From contig JAKOGI010000004.1 in NCBI GenBank assembly GCA_029747015.1, positions 534,001-598,000 of the forward strand: DNA of 64,000 nucleotides. Direction: 5' to 3'. The notes under the pieces were generated by a model, which was not told the DNA's origin, made no database searches, and was given only the letters and a program-made list of their open reading frames with translations. How positions within the stretch are numbered: position 1 is the first letter of the stretch; each line of letters begins with the position of its first letter. Below are positions 34,064-47,200 of the stretch, piece after piece. This stretch comes from Carnegiea gigantea. Taxonomy: Eukaryota > Streptophyta > Magnoliopsida > Caryophyllales > Cactaceae. The translations under genes were made by a program, and so were the position numbers.

Positions 34064-35265
34064 ATAGGGGTAAATAGAGAACGGAGAAGGGTCCTAAAAG
34101 GGAGAGAAATGTTCAACAAGTCTTAGTATTAGGTTTCGTTTTTGCGGGTCTCAAAAAAATCTTGGTATAAATAGTTTTATATGCATAAATATTCATACAC
34201 ATAGAGAGCTGAGTGATTCCACAACCACCAACTTTCAAAAAACTTTAACAATTCCGAGAGAAGTTAAGGTTGTTAATACTACTTTAAATCTTATAGGGAC
34301 AATTAATTATATTATCCACTTAGGATATGGAATATGGATGAAACAAGCACTACCAATTGGGGTATCACTAGTCACTACCCTCACCAGATGTGATGTAATT
34401 AGTATCCATTATCACCATTCAGCAACCTTTTTCTGATTCTTCTGTCTTTTTTTTTTTTTTTAAAAAATGTGTCTTAACTTCAAAATCAGTAACTTCAAAA
34501 TTTTCAATGAAGCAAAGTCTGAGGTAATAATAACACCCAAATGGATTATATTTGAGTGAATCAGATTTAAAGAGATTCATGTGTAGATAACAATATTTCT
34601 TTGAGTAGAGAAACATTTTTATTTTTTTTTGGGTGGGTTGAATAGATGTACTTTCTTTTTTGGTTGCAAAAGGTGTTACCGTTAACTAAGGTGAATTTGT
34701 GGAATTGATATCTATCCTTGTTAGATGTTTTTATTCATGTGAAAGAGTGTTTTTTAGAATAAAAGGGCCAATTTTATTCAACTTTAACGTACCATTTGAT
34801 ATCTATAATATAAATTGGACTGAAACAAATTAATACAAAACTTACAAAACTTAATTACGCTAAAATAAAACCCAAAAAACTGAAAAGAGTTATGACAAAT
34901 ATGATTATAGGAATTGAGATTTACAGGGCAATAATTGACATTCAGGATTTTTGCCAAAAAAGACGCAAGCTGCCCAATTGTCCCTTTTCTTCCTAATTTA
35001 ATACTCTAGTTAGGCTTAATAATTCCGGATGATATATACTCAGGGGATAATGTATTTAAGGTACAATAATTACAAGCTAAAAAATCTGAGTGTACTTAGG
35101 AGGCAGGTGATATGTGAAATTCAAATGTTACATAAATTCCACGATAGACAATAATTAATACAAGTTGTTGACATCAGAAATTCAATCATAGAATTAGACC
35201 TGATCAAAATATTTGCAACATTTGAGGGTGGAGATAAGGTGGCCCGGTGTATATAGGTTGAAAAC
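34064..35265. other. intergenic AT-rich DNA
   Basis: No gene supported; only A/T homopolymers and very short open frames are present. Confidence 0.5.
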
Positions 35266-35268
35266 TAT

Positions 35269-35528
35269 GGGCCTGTTCTTTTCGTTGGGAAATATGGATT
35301 GGAAAATAAATAAAGTTGGTGGAGATTGGTTGAAGTGCGTAAAAATGGATTGAAATTAGAAGAAGTTGGTATTTTTTTTTATATGATAGGTTGAAGTTGG
35401 TATTTTTTTTTTAGTTGAAGTGGGTTGAAGTTAGTTAAAGTGGATTGAAGTTGAAATTTTTTAGTTGAAGTTGGTTAAAATTGATTGAAATTGATAAATT
35501 GGGATTTACCAATGGAAAAAACAGGCCC
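35269..35528. mobile_element. MITE with internal degenerate minisatellite (copy 3)
   Basis: Ends GGGCCTGTTCTTTTCGTTGG and the near-complement ending in AACAGGCCC at 35528. The interior repeats GTTGAAGTGGGTTGAAGT-type words with a T run, as in copy 2. Flanking triplets are TAT and TAC, so the duplication is imperfect. Length 260 bp. Confidence 0.75.
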
Positions 35529-35531
35529 TAC

Positions 35532-37200
35532 AAGTACCCCTCTAAAGGCTGGAGTTCGTTTGGGAGGTGAAACTTGGAGTTTTGTTGATTTGTTGGCTTC
35601 TTAGTTAGAGTACATATGTTGAAGGACTCTCAACCATCGGAAGGGTAGTGTAATGGAAAATGACTCATCTTTTAATAGGTGGTAGTTTAAAATCTTACTA
35701 CAAGTATTAGAGAAATTGGAAAATAACAACAACAACAGCAACAACAACAGCAACAACAATAATAATAATAATAATAATTGCGGTACTCTTTCTAGCTAGT
35801 TCTGATCAGTTATCTTCTGTGTAGCTGTTGATTTAACGAGCCGCTTCAATTTAATTGTTGGTATAGGTGTCTTTTGTTCATTTCAGTGCCTTTTGCTCGT
35901 GCTTTAACAAGCAGCACATGTTTGCAGCCATGTATTTTATCTTTCTAAGGTTACACTGACTCACGTACTGATTAATTCGGGGGAAAAAAAAGAAAAAGAT
36001 TACTTCGAATGTTAGAAAATATACAACTTAAATAATAATACAACAAAATATATATTTGGGACTGAAAACTCCTCATAGTCAAGAATAATTTTTATCCTAC
36101 ACATATTATTAAAATATCATGCATGAAGTTTGTTTTTAATGGTTTTTTCCAATCTATATAAGGTGCGGCTTAATGGTGCCAGCTTACATGTATATAAAAT
36201 TTATTCAATAACATTCTTTCTTATCTCTTAATTTTTATTTGGGTTTGAGGAATCAAAATTAAAAGTCTTATAAACGAAGAAGCTACAAGCAGACCAAATC
36301 TTTTCCTTAGAAAAAAGATAAATCTCATCTAAGACTCATCATAGCAAAAATCAATATAATGTAAGAAGAATATAGAATTTAAACTTGAGAATTGATGATG
36401 ATGATTCTAATTTGTAAAGAATATAGAATTTAAACTTGAGAATTTCATTTATATAATAAAAACCATGACATGTTTAGTTTGTTGGAGTTGCTACTGGTCA
36501 AATTATACCCAGAAGTAAGCCCTTAATACTTTAATTTATTATGTTGATTTTAATTTGTAGTGGTATTCTTGGTTTATTCTATTAGATTTTCTCTCCTTAT
36601 GATCAGAGTTAGATTTATCTCCTTATGAGAGTTAGAGTTTCTTTCCTTCTTATGAACGATAGTATTTTCCTTTATAGGATTTACTTCTCACCTTTTGTGC
36701 AACGTATTTTTCTGGCCTATTTGTGCAAGTTTTATCAGGACTGTTGATTCAACTGGTGATTATTTTTTTGGTTTATTAATTCATTTCATTGGATGTGATT
36801 AAGAATAATTTAAGAATGAAAGTTTATATGGGTCGATTAAGATAATAGTTCTTTCAATTGCAAGCTAGATATGTCATATCACACAGATACTTGTTCTATG
36901 AAGTTATAGAACTATTCACCGACGTTCGGGAATGACAAACTAAAATTGAAGCATACAATTTATGGCCAGAATAATATGGTAAATATACAACCCGTCGAAA
37001 GTATAATTAGATTTAATTTTGTTGAAACAGAGAACAATTTTGATAGCTTAGATTTATAATTATCGATGTATATGCTACGTGGCCTTTCATTAATTAACAT
37101 AACACTAATCCAAAATAGTAAAATGATTGGTGATTTTTTTTTGTGGGGGGCGTAAAATGATTGGTGATTGTCTGAAGATGCACACCATAATTTAAGGGTA
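35532..37200. other. intergenic DNA with small repeats
   Basis: No gene is seen. A compound trinucleotide microsatellite (AAC/AGC/AAT) lies at about 35725-35778. A 26-base segment beginning GAATATAGAATTTAAAC is repeated at 36367 and 36418. Confidence 0.55.
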
Positions 37201-37575
37201 GTGATATATGTTTTGCTACAAGACACTTTTAAGTGTCTTGCCTCATCATAATTAACATATTTTATGATTTAAAATCACAAATTTTTCAATGATTACTCTT
37301 AATTATAAATTATTAATCTTGAATATTCGTCGGCTACGTCAATAAAATATTAAATGATACCCTAAATGCATTAACCCTATTCGCAAGTACATATGATATG
37401 CGTATTTTAGAAATGCGATAAATTATGCATAAAAAGAAAATTTTATATAGTTTATAAGCTGTAATATGTTTCTGCTATTCGATTCTACCATTTTTTCAAT
37501 TTAAAAACATAATAGTGTGATTTTTAAGTTAAAATAAGACACTTATTAAGTGTCTTGTAGCAAGACTCTTATCAT
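37201..37575. mobile_element. MITE with hairpin-bearing terminal inverted repeats
   Basis: The left end contains TTGCTACAAGACACTT and the right end its exact reverse complement AAGTGTCTTGTAGCAA. Each terminal repeat contains its own palindrome (AAGACACTT, two bases, AAGTGTCTT). The interior is AT-rich and noncoding. Outer limits are approximate. Confidence 0.65.
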
Positions 37576-37910
37576 TTTGCATAATTTAAATAGAAAAATG
37601 GCAAGATCTCCAGGGATCAAGTGGAAATGTGAGTACATCAATGCAAGCCGAAAATTCTTCTGTGCTCTGGAGTCTGGAGGATTCGAATGTTATATGCATG
37701 CTTTTTGGCTTTAATTTGCATAGGATAAACGTAATCCAACATTGAATGGAAACAGAATTAACATGCGCCCTATCACCTTGTTTTGTTTTTTTTTTTAATC
37801 GGACAACTTTATCTAATTATCCAAAATACCCAAACAAGAAAAGAAAATTACAGTTCTGCATTTTTATGATGATTACTGCGTCCATCTCATTTTACTTGCA
37901 CAGATAGAGC

Positions 37911-37915
<5 letters not shown>
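37576..37915. other. intergenic DNA
   Basis: Nothing recognised. Confidence 0.45.
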
Positions 37916-37984
<69 letters not shown>

Positions 37985-38121
37985 TATATATATGGACTTT
38001 GGAAGAGCTCATCCCAAAAGCTAGCTCAAGAGTTGAGAGAACCCAAAGCCTATATAAACTCCACATTAACTCCCATATGATCGATGTGGGACTCAAATCC
38101 CATACCTTGCAATTAGACCGT

Positions 38122-38196
<75 letters not shown>

Positions 38197-38207
38197 TATA
38201 CAGACAC

Positions 38208-38244
<37 letters not shown>

Positions 38245-38290
38245 GATATATGTATGTATATATATAGATATATGTATGTATGTATGTATA
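37916..38290. repeat. three (AT)n microsatellites around a 140-bp unique segment
   Basis: Alternating AT runs lie at about 37921-37993, 38127-38186 and 38210-38240, with TGTA/GTAT variants after. The segment 37994-38126 between the first two is not low-complexity. Confidence 0.9.
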
Positions 38291-41200
38291 AATAGACCTT
38301 AAAATAAATGAATGATTATCTCTTTAACTCACAACTCACCAAAAAATTGCATTTCACTAGTTCATAGTGTCATTAATTTTTATGGAATTCAGTTTTTTAA
38401 AGATTTATTGCTCATTATTACGAGGTTTAAAAACATATGCACTAATAGATTGTCTATATAATAAAATTACGTAATAATGTAAATGCTTTGAAGCATTGGC
38501 AAGGAGAATCATGTAAAGGATATCATACAATGCTCCAATTGATAAAGATACTGGATCCTTAGCTGATCGATTTGATCAGATTCAATAATAAGTACTCCCT
38601 AAATTAGCAGCCTATTATTAGTTCTATCCGCTCATAGAAAACAATAATAACCAGACTTTATATCATTTCTTATAGAAGTAGTACAGAAGTAGCTAAGAAG
38701 TCATCTGCAAAAGTTCGTGAAAAGTTTCACAAGACGCAACAAGACTCACCTCCCTTTACTAAGTTTGCTTAAGCAATTGTGTCTTTGCGCATAAGACTTG
38801 TCATATTTATCATTGGTAACGAAACTTTAGTCATAAGGAGGATTATTAAATGGAGTCGAATGTAAGATTACGCGAGCAAAATGCAATATGATGTCCAAAA
38901 TGAAACGAACTCGGATCCTTATGTTCATAACTAGCAGATTTTAATATGAGGCTGTCTTACTAATGTCGGCTGGCGCAGAGTGAATAGAGCTCGTCAGAAG
39001 TTGTGTTGCAAAACTAGGATCGGAGTGCTTTATTTTCCATGAATTACATGCACGTTCACATCTTAATCGTGTTCCATGCGTTGCACCCTTGACTAAATCG
39101 TCTGTGTTATGACCAATTTTTAAAGAAATTGATCTTTTTAATCCTCCTGTTTGTTCTGGAATCTCAGTTAGTGCTGCCAAGTTTGATTACGCGAGCTAGT
39201 TAACCGTCAACGTCCAAGACTCATAATTTTGAAGACGCCATTAAAATTGAAATATTCAAAGCCCAAATACTCACCAAAATGCATTGCACTTGTTTTCTTA
39301 GCGCTAATTATGCCACATCGTCTATTATGTCCGTGCACTCTTAAATGTCACATCAGCAAAAATATAGTATTGCAATAGTCTATATGATAAGTACATTCAG
39401 AAGGAAAAAAAATGTGATGCAGGTGAGATCACACACTCTTATGAGCATGTAAGAATTAAGAATTAAGGATTAAGAATTAAGAATTTGCCCTATCAAATAT
39501 ATGGAAGGATACACCTACATCTATTCTTGACGGAGTGATCCTAGACTCAAAGTCTAGTATGTCTCGCCTAGAGTTTCATATTCTATAACTAAAGTTATAT
39601 TTTCTATTGTAAGTATCTCGACTTTTTTAAAATCCTAATTTCTTAATAAAATTTAGGCAAAAGGATATCCCTATACTTATTTCCCTACACGCTCGATTTT
39701 ATCCATTTTGATGATATCTTTTTCTTTTTTCTTTTTTTACATTGGTAATTATGCCTACTAGTGGAATTGAACTTTGATGATATCCATGTAGTGTTAAATA
39801 ATATGGTTTTAATATCTTTTACAATGAATACATTGTAAGTTTCTAGAAGTTAATAACAAGATGGAAGACAATAAACCCTTTGAAAAACCCATTGGATTCA
39901 CATCTCTACTCCTGAATGCCATCATTTTAAGTTTTGAGAAAATAGTTGATTATAAATTCTAAACAATGCAATAGAACGAATTACATTTAGATATTGTGTG
40001 ATACCATTTCATTAAGACTGATTGCAAGACAGATACTTTTATAGTTGCTTTTAATAAATATGAGGGTACAAAAATTCATTTAGAGTAACTCTAATAAAAG
40101 TCACGACTCGATCAATTATCAGTCATTGATATAGACTGTTAGTCATCACAAAGCCCCTAACAATTCACCCTTAAAGAAATGTGTCTCACCATAACTCTTA
40201 CATGAAATAGTCCCGTATAAAAATTTGTGTTTATGTAATCTTCTTATGAAATACATGAATTTAAACAGCCTAGTTCTTGCAAGACCAAAACAAAACTCCA
40301 TGACCTATGTACAATGATGTTTCAGTAGTTACTAAAAGGCTCTCTCTCTTTTCGTTATATTTTGACCTTTATATCTTCTTTACATTGTATAGAAATGAAT
40401 TAGTTTAAACTTCCAAAAACTACTAAAACAATTTGAATTTGAAACTTATCCAAGAAGTTTCTTTCAATAGCAAATGGAGGGCTATAACTGAGCAGAGTAC
40501 CTTTTAAAGCTTTCTCCTCTCTTTTCATCCTTTCTCTTTAGAAAAAAAATCATAATCTCTTATGGTTGAACGGGGCTACTAATGACAAACTTGTCAATAT
40601 ATGGTACGCCCTAATCTTTTCAAATTATTATGTTTTTCATACTACTTTTTCTTAACGTAAATTTAGTCTCTCTATTTGTGAAAGTTGGTTTCACCCCTCT
40701 TTCGACGGAGGGTTTTGTCTCTTCTTTCTGGAGAGTTTTAATAAATTTAGTTTCATGTTCATTTTATTTGGAATAAAATTGCTGAATGATTACATCGCGA
40801 GCTTTCAATGGATGTCAAGTAAGTGTTTTCCACAAGAAAACTATAATAGATCTATAGATCTCCTTCTCGAAGGTTACATCAAGAAACAATGAGTGAACGA
40901 TAGACAAGCAATTAGCATGTTGGCATTTGGTTTTCATGAACGAAAGATTTATTCTGTTGTTTTCAAACTGTGCTCGTTTCAATTTGATGTCTTTTGTAAA
41001 TGTTGCATAACTTTTAATCAATAAATTTATCCTTTATTTGCAAAAACTGAGTAGAGTATCTATACTAAGTGAAGAATAAAACGTTAGTAAGTGTCTACAG
41101 TCTAGTATATCTTCTTGTTTTTTAAAAAGAAAAAAAGAAGTAATCATGCAAGACTTGAGGCCCAATTAAGCGCTAATTTGACAATTAAAGATGACAGTGA

Positions 41201-41315
41201 TTGGTGAACCTTAGCAATACTCCTTGGCTTCTTTGTATTGTCTTTTTTTTTTTTTTTTAAAGCTAGCATATAATTTATAACAATTTATTCTGTAGAGTTT
41301 TATATCTTTAGTGTG

Positions 41316-41318
<3 letters not shown>
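38291..41318. other. intergenic DNA
   Basis: No gene is supported over 3 kb. A minus-strand open stretch at 38941-39180 faintly resembles the end of an F-box motif (see rejected items). No terminal-repeat element was recognised. Confidence 0.5.

Positions 41319-41364
<46 letters not shown>
41319..41364. repeat. (TA)n microsatellite
   Basis: An uninterrupted TA run of about 45 bases. Confidence 0.95.
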
Positions 41365-41369
<5 letters not shown>

Positions 41370-42159
41370 ATTTAGTGCTGGTTACACGATGAGACACTCC
41401 ATAGCTCGATAGGTGGAGGACATCTTTAGACAAACGTACTATCGAAGCACAAATAAAATTACTAATGCATTTCAACGTAAGTTTATGCTACTACAAAAGA
41501 ATAACTTCTGAGTTATCCAGTAATGTGGTACTGTGAAAGTGTCTCAAGAAAAACTTATAGAATAATTTCATACATAGCCCTTAATATTTTGGTGACATCG
41601 TTCTTCTTCTTTAATTTAATTTTTGTTGATATAAGTAGGATAAAAATCTAAGTTGTTAATATCAATGCTCAAAAGAGGACCCACTAGAACTAGTAATATG
41701 TAAATTCACATTGTCATTCGGTACTCGGTAGTTTTAGGTGGTCAGTCTTTGAACATTGATGTTGAAAGTTTGTATTTTTATTGAACATTTTCAGACTTAC
41801 AGATTATCTTTTGAAGATTATTTTGTAAGTTAGCGCTTTGGATTCACATTCAATCGTAGGACGCTGCAGTCACTTCTAAAGTGGCAAAAACAAAGTTGAT
41901 ATAAAGATGAGACAGAAAGCAGAGAGAAGAGAAGAGAAGAGAAGAGAAAAGCAGACTGAGAAAAAGACCCGTTGTTTCCGCTATAGTGCGTTCCGTATTA
42001 CAATCGTACTACTATCCTGACCTTTTGTCCGACAACTGACGCAAAAGGAGGCATCCCAAAGACTTTTACAGCCACCTGTCTCACAACGCACACTATTTAA
42101 AATATTTTACCTTTCCGCATGTGCGATCGTCCTCTCATATGGACAGAGTTACATATTCG
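41365..42159. other. intergenic DNA
   Basis: No gene seen; a short AGAGA-rich tract lies at 41915-41955. Confidence 0.5.
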
Positions 42160-42447
42160 GAGTTTGTTATTTTTGTTAGGAAATAAGAGTTAAAAAAACA
42201 GGTAAAATTAATTGAAATTAATTAAAATGAATTAAAATGAGTATTTTTTTTATGAAAGTGATAGAAAGTGGGTTGAATTTTTTATATGACTAGTAAAAGT
42301 TGATTAAAGTAGTGGGAAATGAATCGAAGTTGGTTGAAGCGGATTGAAGTGGGTATTTTTTTAATTACAGTTGGTGAAGTCAGTCGAAGTGAGTTAAAGT
42401 TGATTAACGTTGATAAATTAGGATTTATCAACGAAAAGAACAGGGCC
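42160..42447. mobile_element. MITE with internal degenerate minisatellite (copy 4)
   Basis: The right end, GATTTATCAACGAAAAGAAC then AGGGCC, closely matches copies 2 and 3. The left end (GTTATTTTTGTTAGGAAAT) is more decayed. The interior carries AAGTTGGTTGAAGCGGATTG-type repeats and T runs. Length about 288 bp. Confidence 0.65.
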
Positions 42448-42865
42448 TTGAAAGTTTTACTAAGTACAATATATTGCTATGCTTCTTATCGTGTCTAAGT
42501 ATTGTAATATGTTTTATACACATATCTTTTAATGAGTGTTATTATATATTTTAGCGAGTAATATTTGGGGAATTACAATTCTTCCACTATAATTTACCAT
42601 TGATTGGAGCAACACTCTATATAACAAGAAGCTGGTCTTAGAAAAGCGGTTTTTTTTTTGGGGGGGGGGGGGGTTTGGTTTTTTGGAAGGGGGGGTGTTT
42701 CTACGCAACTTCATGCAAATTAAACTATGACCCATCCTTAGTGAATTGTAATGTTTAATATTCGAGTGCAGATCAGTCTGTTCACATCATTTAGGAGTCT
42801 AAATGAATCAATTTGTCTCAATGAACTGTCAAGCTTGGTTGGATCTTGAGACCAAAGTAAGCTTG
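42448..42865. other. intergenic DNA up to CACTA element
   Basis: No gene. A poly-T/poly-G tract occurs at 42650-42673. Confidence 0.5.
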
Positions 42866-43200
42866 CACTACTAGAAAAGTTCAAAATAACGACGGAATTA
42901 TTTAATGATGGACTTAGCGACGGAAATGGCGATGGAAAAACAGTATCACAAAAAAAGTCAGAGTATGCGAGAAATTTGGCGACGGACACATAATTCCGTC
43001 GCCATAATTCAGCCTTGGCGATGAAATTTCCATCGCTTAGATAAAAAAATTATTTTTTCACAGGCGACGGAAGAATTTCCGTCGCTCAGATAAAAAAAAA
43101 TATTTTTTTACACAGGCGACAGAAGCCACGAAGAATTTTGAAATTCAAAATTTTTTGGGCTGGCGACGGAATTTCCGTTGTCTGTCCGTCGCCAGTCTTT
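42866..43200 (+). repeat. CACTA 1 left terminus and subterminal repeats
   Basis: The terminal CACTA is followed by repeated GGCGACGGA and TTCCGTCGC words, arranged as direct and inverted pairs separated by AT tracts. Such words are known binding sites for the TNPA-type protein in this superfamily; the binding role here is inferred. Confidence 0.8.
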
Positions 43201-43489
43201 TTAAGTGAAACCAGAACTCTGGTTTCACTCACTCAACGCGAACAAAAACAGAGAGAGAGAGGCGAACGCTAGAACTTCGTCCGACCACAGCCAGCACTGC
43301 CCAGCCACCGCCAGCCTCGTCCGCCGCTGTTGCCGCCCTCCACCCGCCGCCGGTAGACGCCGGCCGCCCTCTCTCGCCCCTCTTGTCGGTTTTTTCAATA
43401 AATATGAGTTAAGTTTTTTCAACTAAATTAGTTGTAATTTCTACAAATTTTTACATTAGATTGTTAGAACTTCATAGTTAGTTCATATT

Positions 43490-44060
43490 TATGTTGAAAT
43501 GTGGTATTTGTGCGATGTTATTGCTCTAATTTGGTGCAACATTAGGTAAATGCGATTTGGAGTTTAGGTTTGGTAGTTTGAAGTTAAAATTTGATATGTT
43601 GGTGGAATGAAATGGTTTAACTGATAATGTTGTTGAAATGTGGTATTTGTGTAAGGTTATTGCTCTAATTCGTTACAAGAATTTGGTAAATGCGATTTAG
43701 GGTTGAGGTTTGGTAGTTTGAAGTTGAAATTTCATATGTTGGTGGAATGAAATGTTTTCATTGATAATGGTGTTGAAATATGGTATTTGTGTGAGGTTAT
43801 TGCTCTAATTTGGTAGGAGATATTACTCAATGTAATTTAGGGCATAGGTTTGGTGATGTGAACTTGAATGTTGATATACTGGTGGATTGAGATGCTTTAG
43901 TTTATAATTTTGTTCCAATGTGATGTTCATATGAAGTTGTAACTCTTATTTGTCTGAAGATTTCGCCCAATGCAATGTACACTTAGATTTGGTAATTTTA
44001 AGTTGAAATTTGATATGTTGGTGGAATAAAATGGTCAACTTTGTATGAATTATTAGTTTT
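43490..44060 (+). repeat. tandem repeat of about 140 bp, four diverged units
   Basis: The phrase GTTGAAATGTGGTATTTGTG starts units at 43493, 43632 and 43772. A weaker fourth starts at 43912 (GTTCCAATGTGATG). Each unit then contains TTGCTCTAATTTGGT, AGGTTTGGTAGTTTGAAGT and GATATGTTGGTGGAAT. The array lies between the subterminal repeats and the transposase, in the transposon's leader. Confidence 0.85.
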
Positions 44061-44238
44061 GTGAAATTCATCAGAATATAAGTATATTTGTAGAAATTTA
44101 TAAGTTTTTTTTAGGTGCATGTAGAAATTTATAAGTAAACATATATAATATATAATTGAGTAATTTATGTAATTATTATAATTTTAATTGAAATTAATTC
44201 TTGTCAAATACCTTATGTGGTTATTATTATTTGAGCAG

Positions 44239-47200
44239 AATATAAATGGTCCTCCATATCGTAGGTGGATGTATAATAGATTACTGCCTAATCATAGTGG
44301 CTATACACAAGAATTTCTAGTTGGAGTAAACCAACTCGATCAATTTGCACGTAGGCAAATAGAGTTTCTGAATGGGGGAAAGTATAGATGTCCTTATGCG
44401 AAATGCAGAAATAGAGTGTACTTGACACCCGATGAGGTCAAGATGCACCTTACGTATAAGAGTTTTGTGCAAGAGTATTGGTTTTGGATAAGTCATGGGG
44501 AAACAGAACCTCAACAATATGATTCTGGGTATTTAAATAGTAAAATTTTCGAAGTTGGAGGTTCAAGTCATATTAATGATGACTACTATGAATCCTACGT
44601 AGATCGGATGGAGGACGTGATTGATGATGCTATAATAGCAAATCAAAATATAAGGGAGGAGAGGTCAAGCACTTGCCGAGAACCATTTTATAATATGGTT
44701 CAAACTGCTGAACAACCCTTATATGATGGTTGTTCCACCCACAATGAACTCTTTGCTGCGATGAGACTGTTGAGTATCAAATCTGTTTATGACATGCCAC
44801 AAAATTGTTTCAATGAAATTGCTCAATTAATGAAAAAGATGTGTCCACCTGACAACCGCGTGCCAAACAATTATGGGCAAACGAAGAAGGTTGTTAAAGA
44901 TCTCGGCAACGATGTGGTCCAAATTGATTGTTGCCGGAAAGGTTGCATGCTATTTTATAAGGAGGACGCAAATCTGGATGCATGCAAGTTTTGTGGGCAT
45001 TCAAGATGGACGAGGCAAATGTCACAACAAAGGAATCAGAATCTATTGCCATACTCAACGATGTATTACTTGCCGTTAACACCTCGACTGCAGAGGTTGT
45101 ATGCATCAAGAAGTACTGCAGAGTACATGAGATGGCATTATGAACATTTTGATATCAAGTACCCCGAATTCTCTGCAAAGCCTCGGAATGTGACCCTGAA
45201 TTCGCTGCAAAGCCTCGGAATGTGACCCTGAATTCGCTGCAAAGCCTCGGAATGTGAGACTTGGCTTATGTGCTGATGGATTTAATCTTTACACTTTGTC
45301 TCCAAGTTCATACTCCATTTAGCCGGTGGTAGTTATACCTTGTAACCTCTCTCCTGAAATGTGTATGAGCACACCATTTATGTTCTTGACTTGTGTAATC
45401 CCCGACTCCAAAAATCCCAAGAACAAGATAGACGTATATTTATAATCTCTTATTGATGAGTTGAAAGAGTTGTGGGTAGTTGGAGTTGAGACTTATGACA
45501 TTTCTACGGGGCATATATTTCAGATGAAAACTACACTTATGTTGACCATCAATGATTGTCCTGCATATAGAATGTTATCTGGGTAGAGTACTAATGGCCA
45601 ATTAACATGTCCTGTATATATGAAACAGCAAAAGGGTTTGAGATTGAGAAATGGAGGTAAATTCTCATGGTTCGATTGTCACCGGTGTTTTCTGCTAAAG
45701 AATCATGCATTCAGAAGAAATAGAACAGCATTTAGAAAAGGCAGAATTATTACAGGGGATCCTCCTCGCCGACTATTTAGGGAAAAACTTTATGCCGAGG
45801 TGGAAGATTACCTAATGATAGCTACAAATGGTGACTTTGTCATACCAGAATTTAAGAAAAATGAGCACAACTGGATTAAGAAGAGCATATTCTGGGAGTT
45901 GCCTTATTGGCAACACTAATCGCTCTGCCATAATTTGGATGTTATACACATTGAAAATAACTTCTTCGAAAATATTATTAACACTATTATGGATGTCCAT
46001 GGGGAAACAAAGGACAATGCCAAATCAAGAATGGATGTTGCAGAAGTATGTGATCGACAAGAATTACATTTACATCCAGGCCCAAGTGGTAAGCCGGCTA
46101 AACCAAAAGCGAAGTTCGTACTTCCTGTTAATAAACGAAGAGAGTTGTGTGAATGGGTAAAGGAGCTTCAAATGCCTATGGATATCGCTCTAATTTGAGG
46201 GATATGGTGGACCCTAATAAGGCAAAGTCCAACAACATGAAAAGTTATGATTATCATGTGTTCATGGAGACTCTTTTACCCATTGCATTTGGTGCGCTCC
46301 CAGATGATGTCTTGAAACCTCTTATTGAGATAAGTCAGTTCTTCAAGAACTTATGCTCTACAACATTGCGAGAGGATATGCTTGAGGAAATGCATTGCAA
46401 CATTATCATCCCTTTGTGTAAGTTGAAAATCATTTTCCCTCCTGACTTTTTCAATGTAATGGAGCACCTGTCAGTGCATTTGGTAGAAGAGGCTCAACTT
46501 GGTGGTCCAGTATAATACTGATAGATGTATCCATTTAAGAGGTAAAGTACACTATAATCGATGAAACCTTATCTCAATTCTTATATGTGGAATCACTTAG
46601 AAATGAATGCAATTGTGAATTTGTTAGGTTCTTTGACCGATTGAAGAAAAAGATAAAGCAACAAGCGTGTCCTGAAGGTTCAATCACAGAAGCATACCTA
46701 GAAGCTGAGAGGACATTCTTCGCCTCCTATTACTTCGGCTCTAATGTGCCCTCCATGCGTACTAGATACAGGAGAAATGAGAATGGCGATGACCATATTA
46801 ATCATTTTTCAACTCTGTCTGTGTTTGAACCGTAAAGGACCGCTATTGGTAGGGAAAGATCAAGGCATCTCATAGATGACAAATATATTGCTGCCCATCT
46901 TCACGTGCTGTTAAATTGTGATGAAGTTAAACCTTATACAGGGTGAGTGGTATATTAACTTCCAATTGGGTTTATCTTTGGGAGCACAAGTATATTAATA
47001 GGCTTCATAAAATGTGACAGAATTTTCACAGAATAAGTCAAAACTACACGTCCCAATGTCAGCGATGCTGATGTTGACACCATTATCGAAACTCATTTTG
47101 CAGATTGGTTTAGTTAGAATGTAAGTATTACAACTCATTTATTCATAATTTTAGCATAATAGTTAATTAGATGCATTGTATTGACTAAAACCGCATGCTA

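Noticed and set aside
35725..35778. AAC/AGC/AAT run examined as a possible CRISPR-like or Gln-rich coding repeat
   Set aside because: It is a simple trinucleotide microsatellite without spacers or an open gene.
37887..38295. Open stretches rich in Tyr-Ile on both strands
   Set aside because: They are translations of AT microsatellites, not genes.
38941..39180. Minus-strand open stretch with RLRCERACNSWKIKHSDPSFA, resembling part of an F-box motif
   Set aside because: The match is short, lacks the rest of an F-box domain and has no downstream Kelch/FBA-like sequence. At best it is a tiny gene relic.
43205..43426. Open stretches on both strands near the CACTA 1 left end
   Set aside because: They arise from the GC-rich subterminal/leader region; no conserved protein motif, and they mirror each other.
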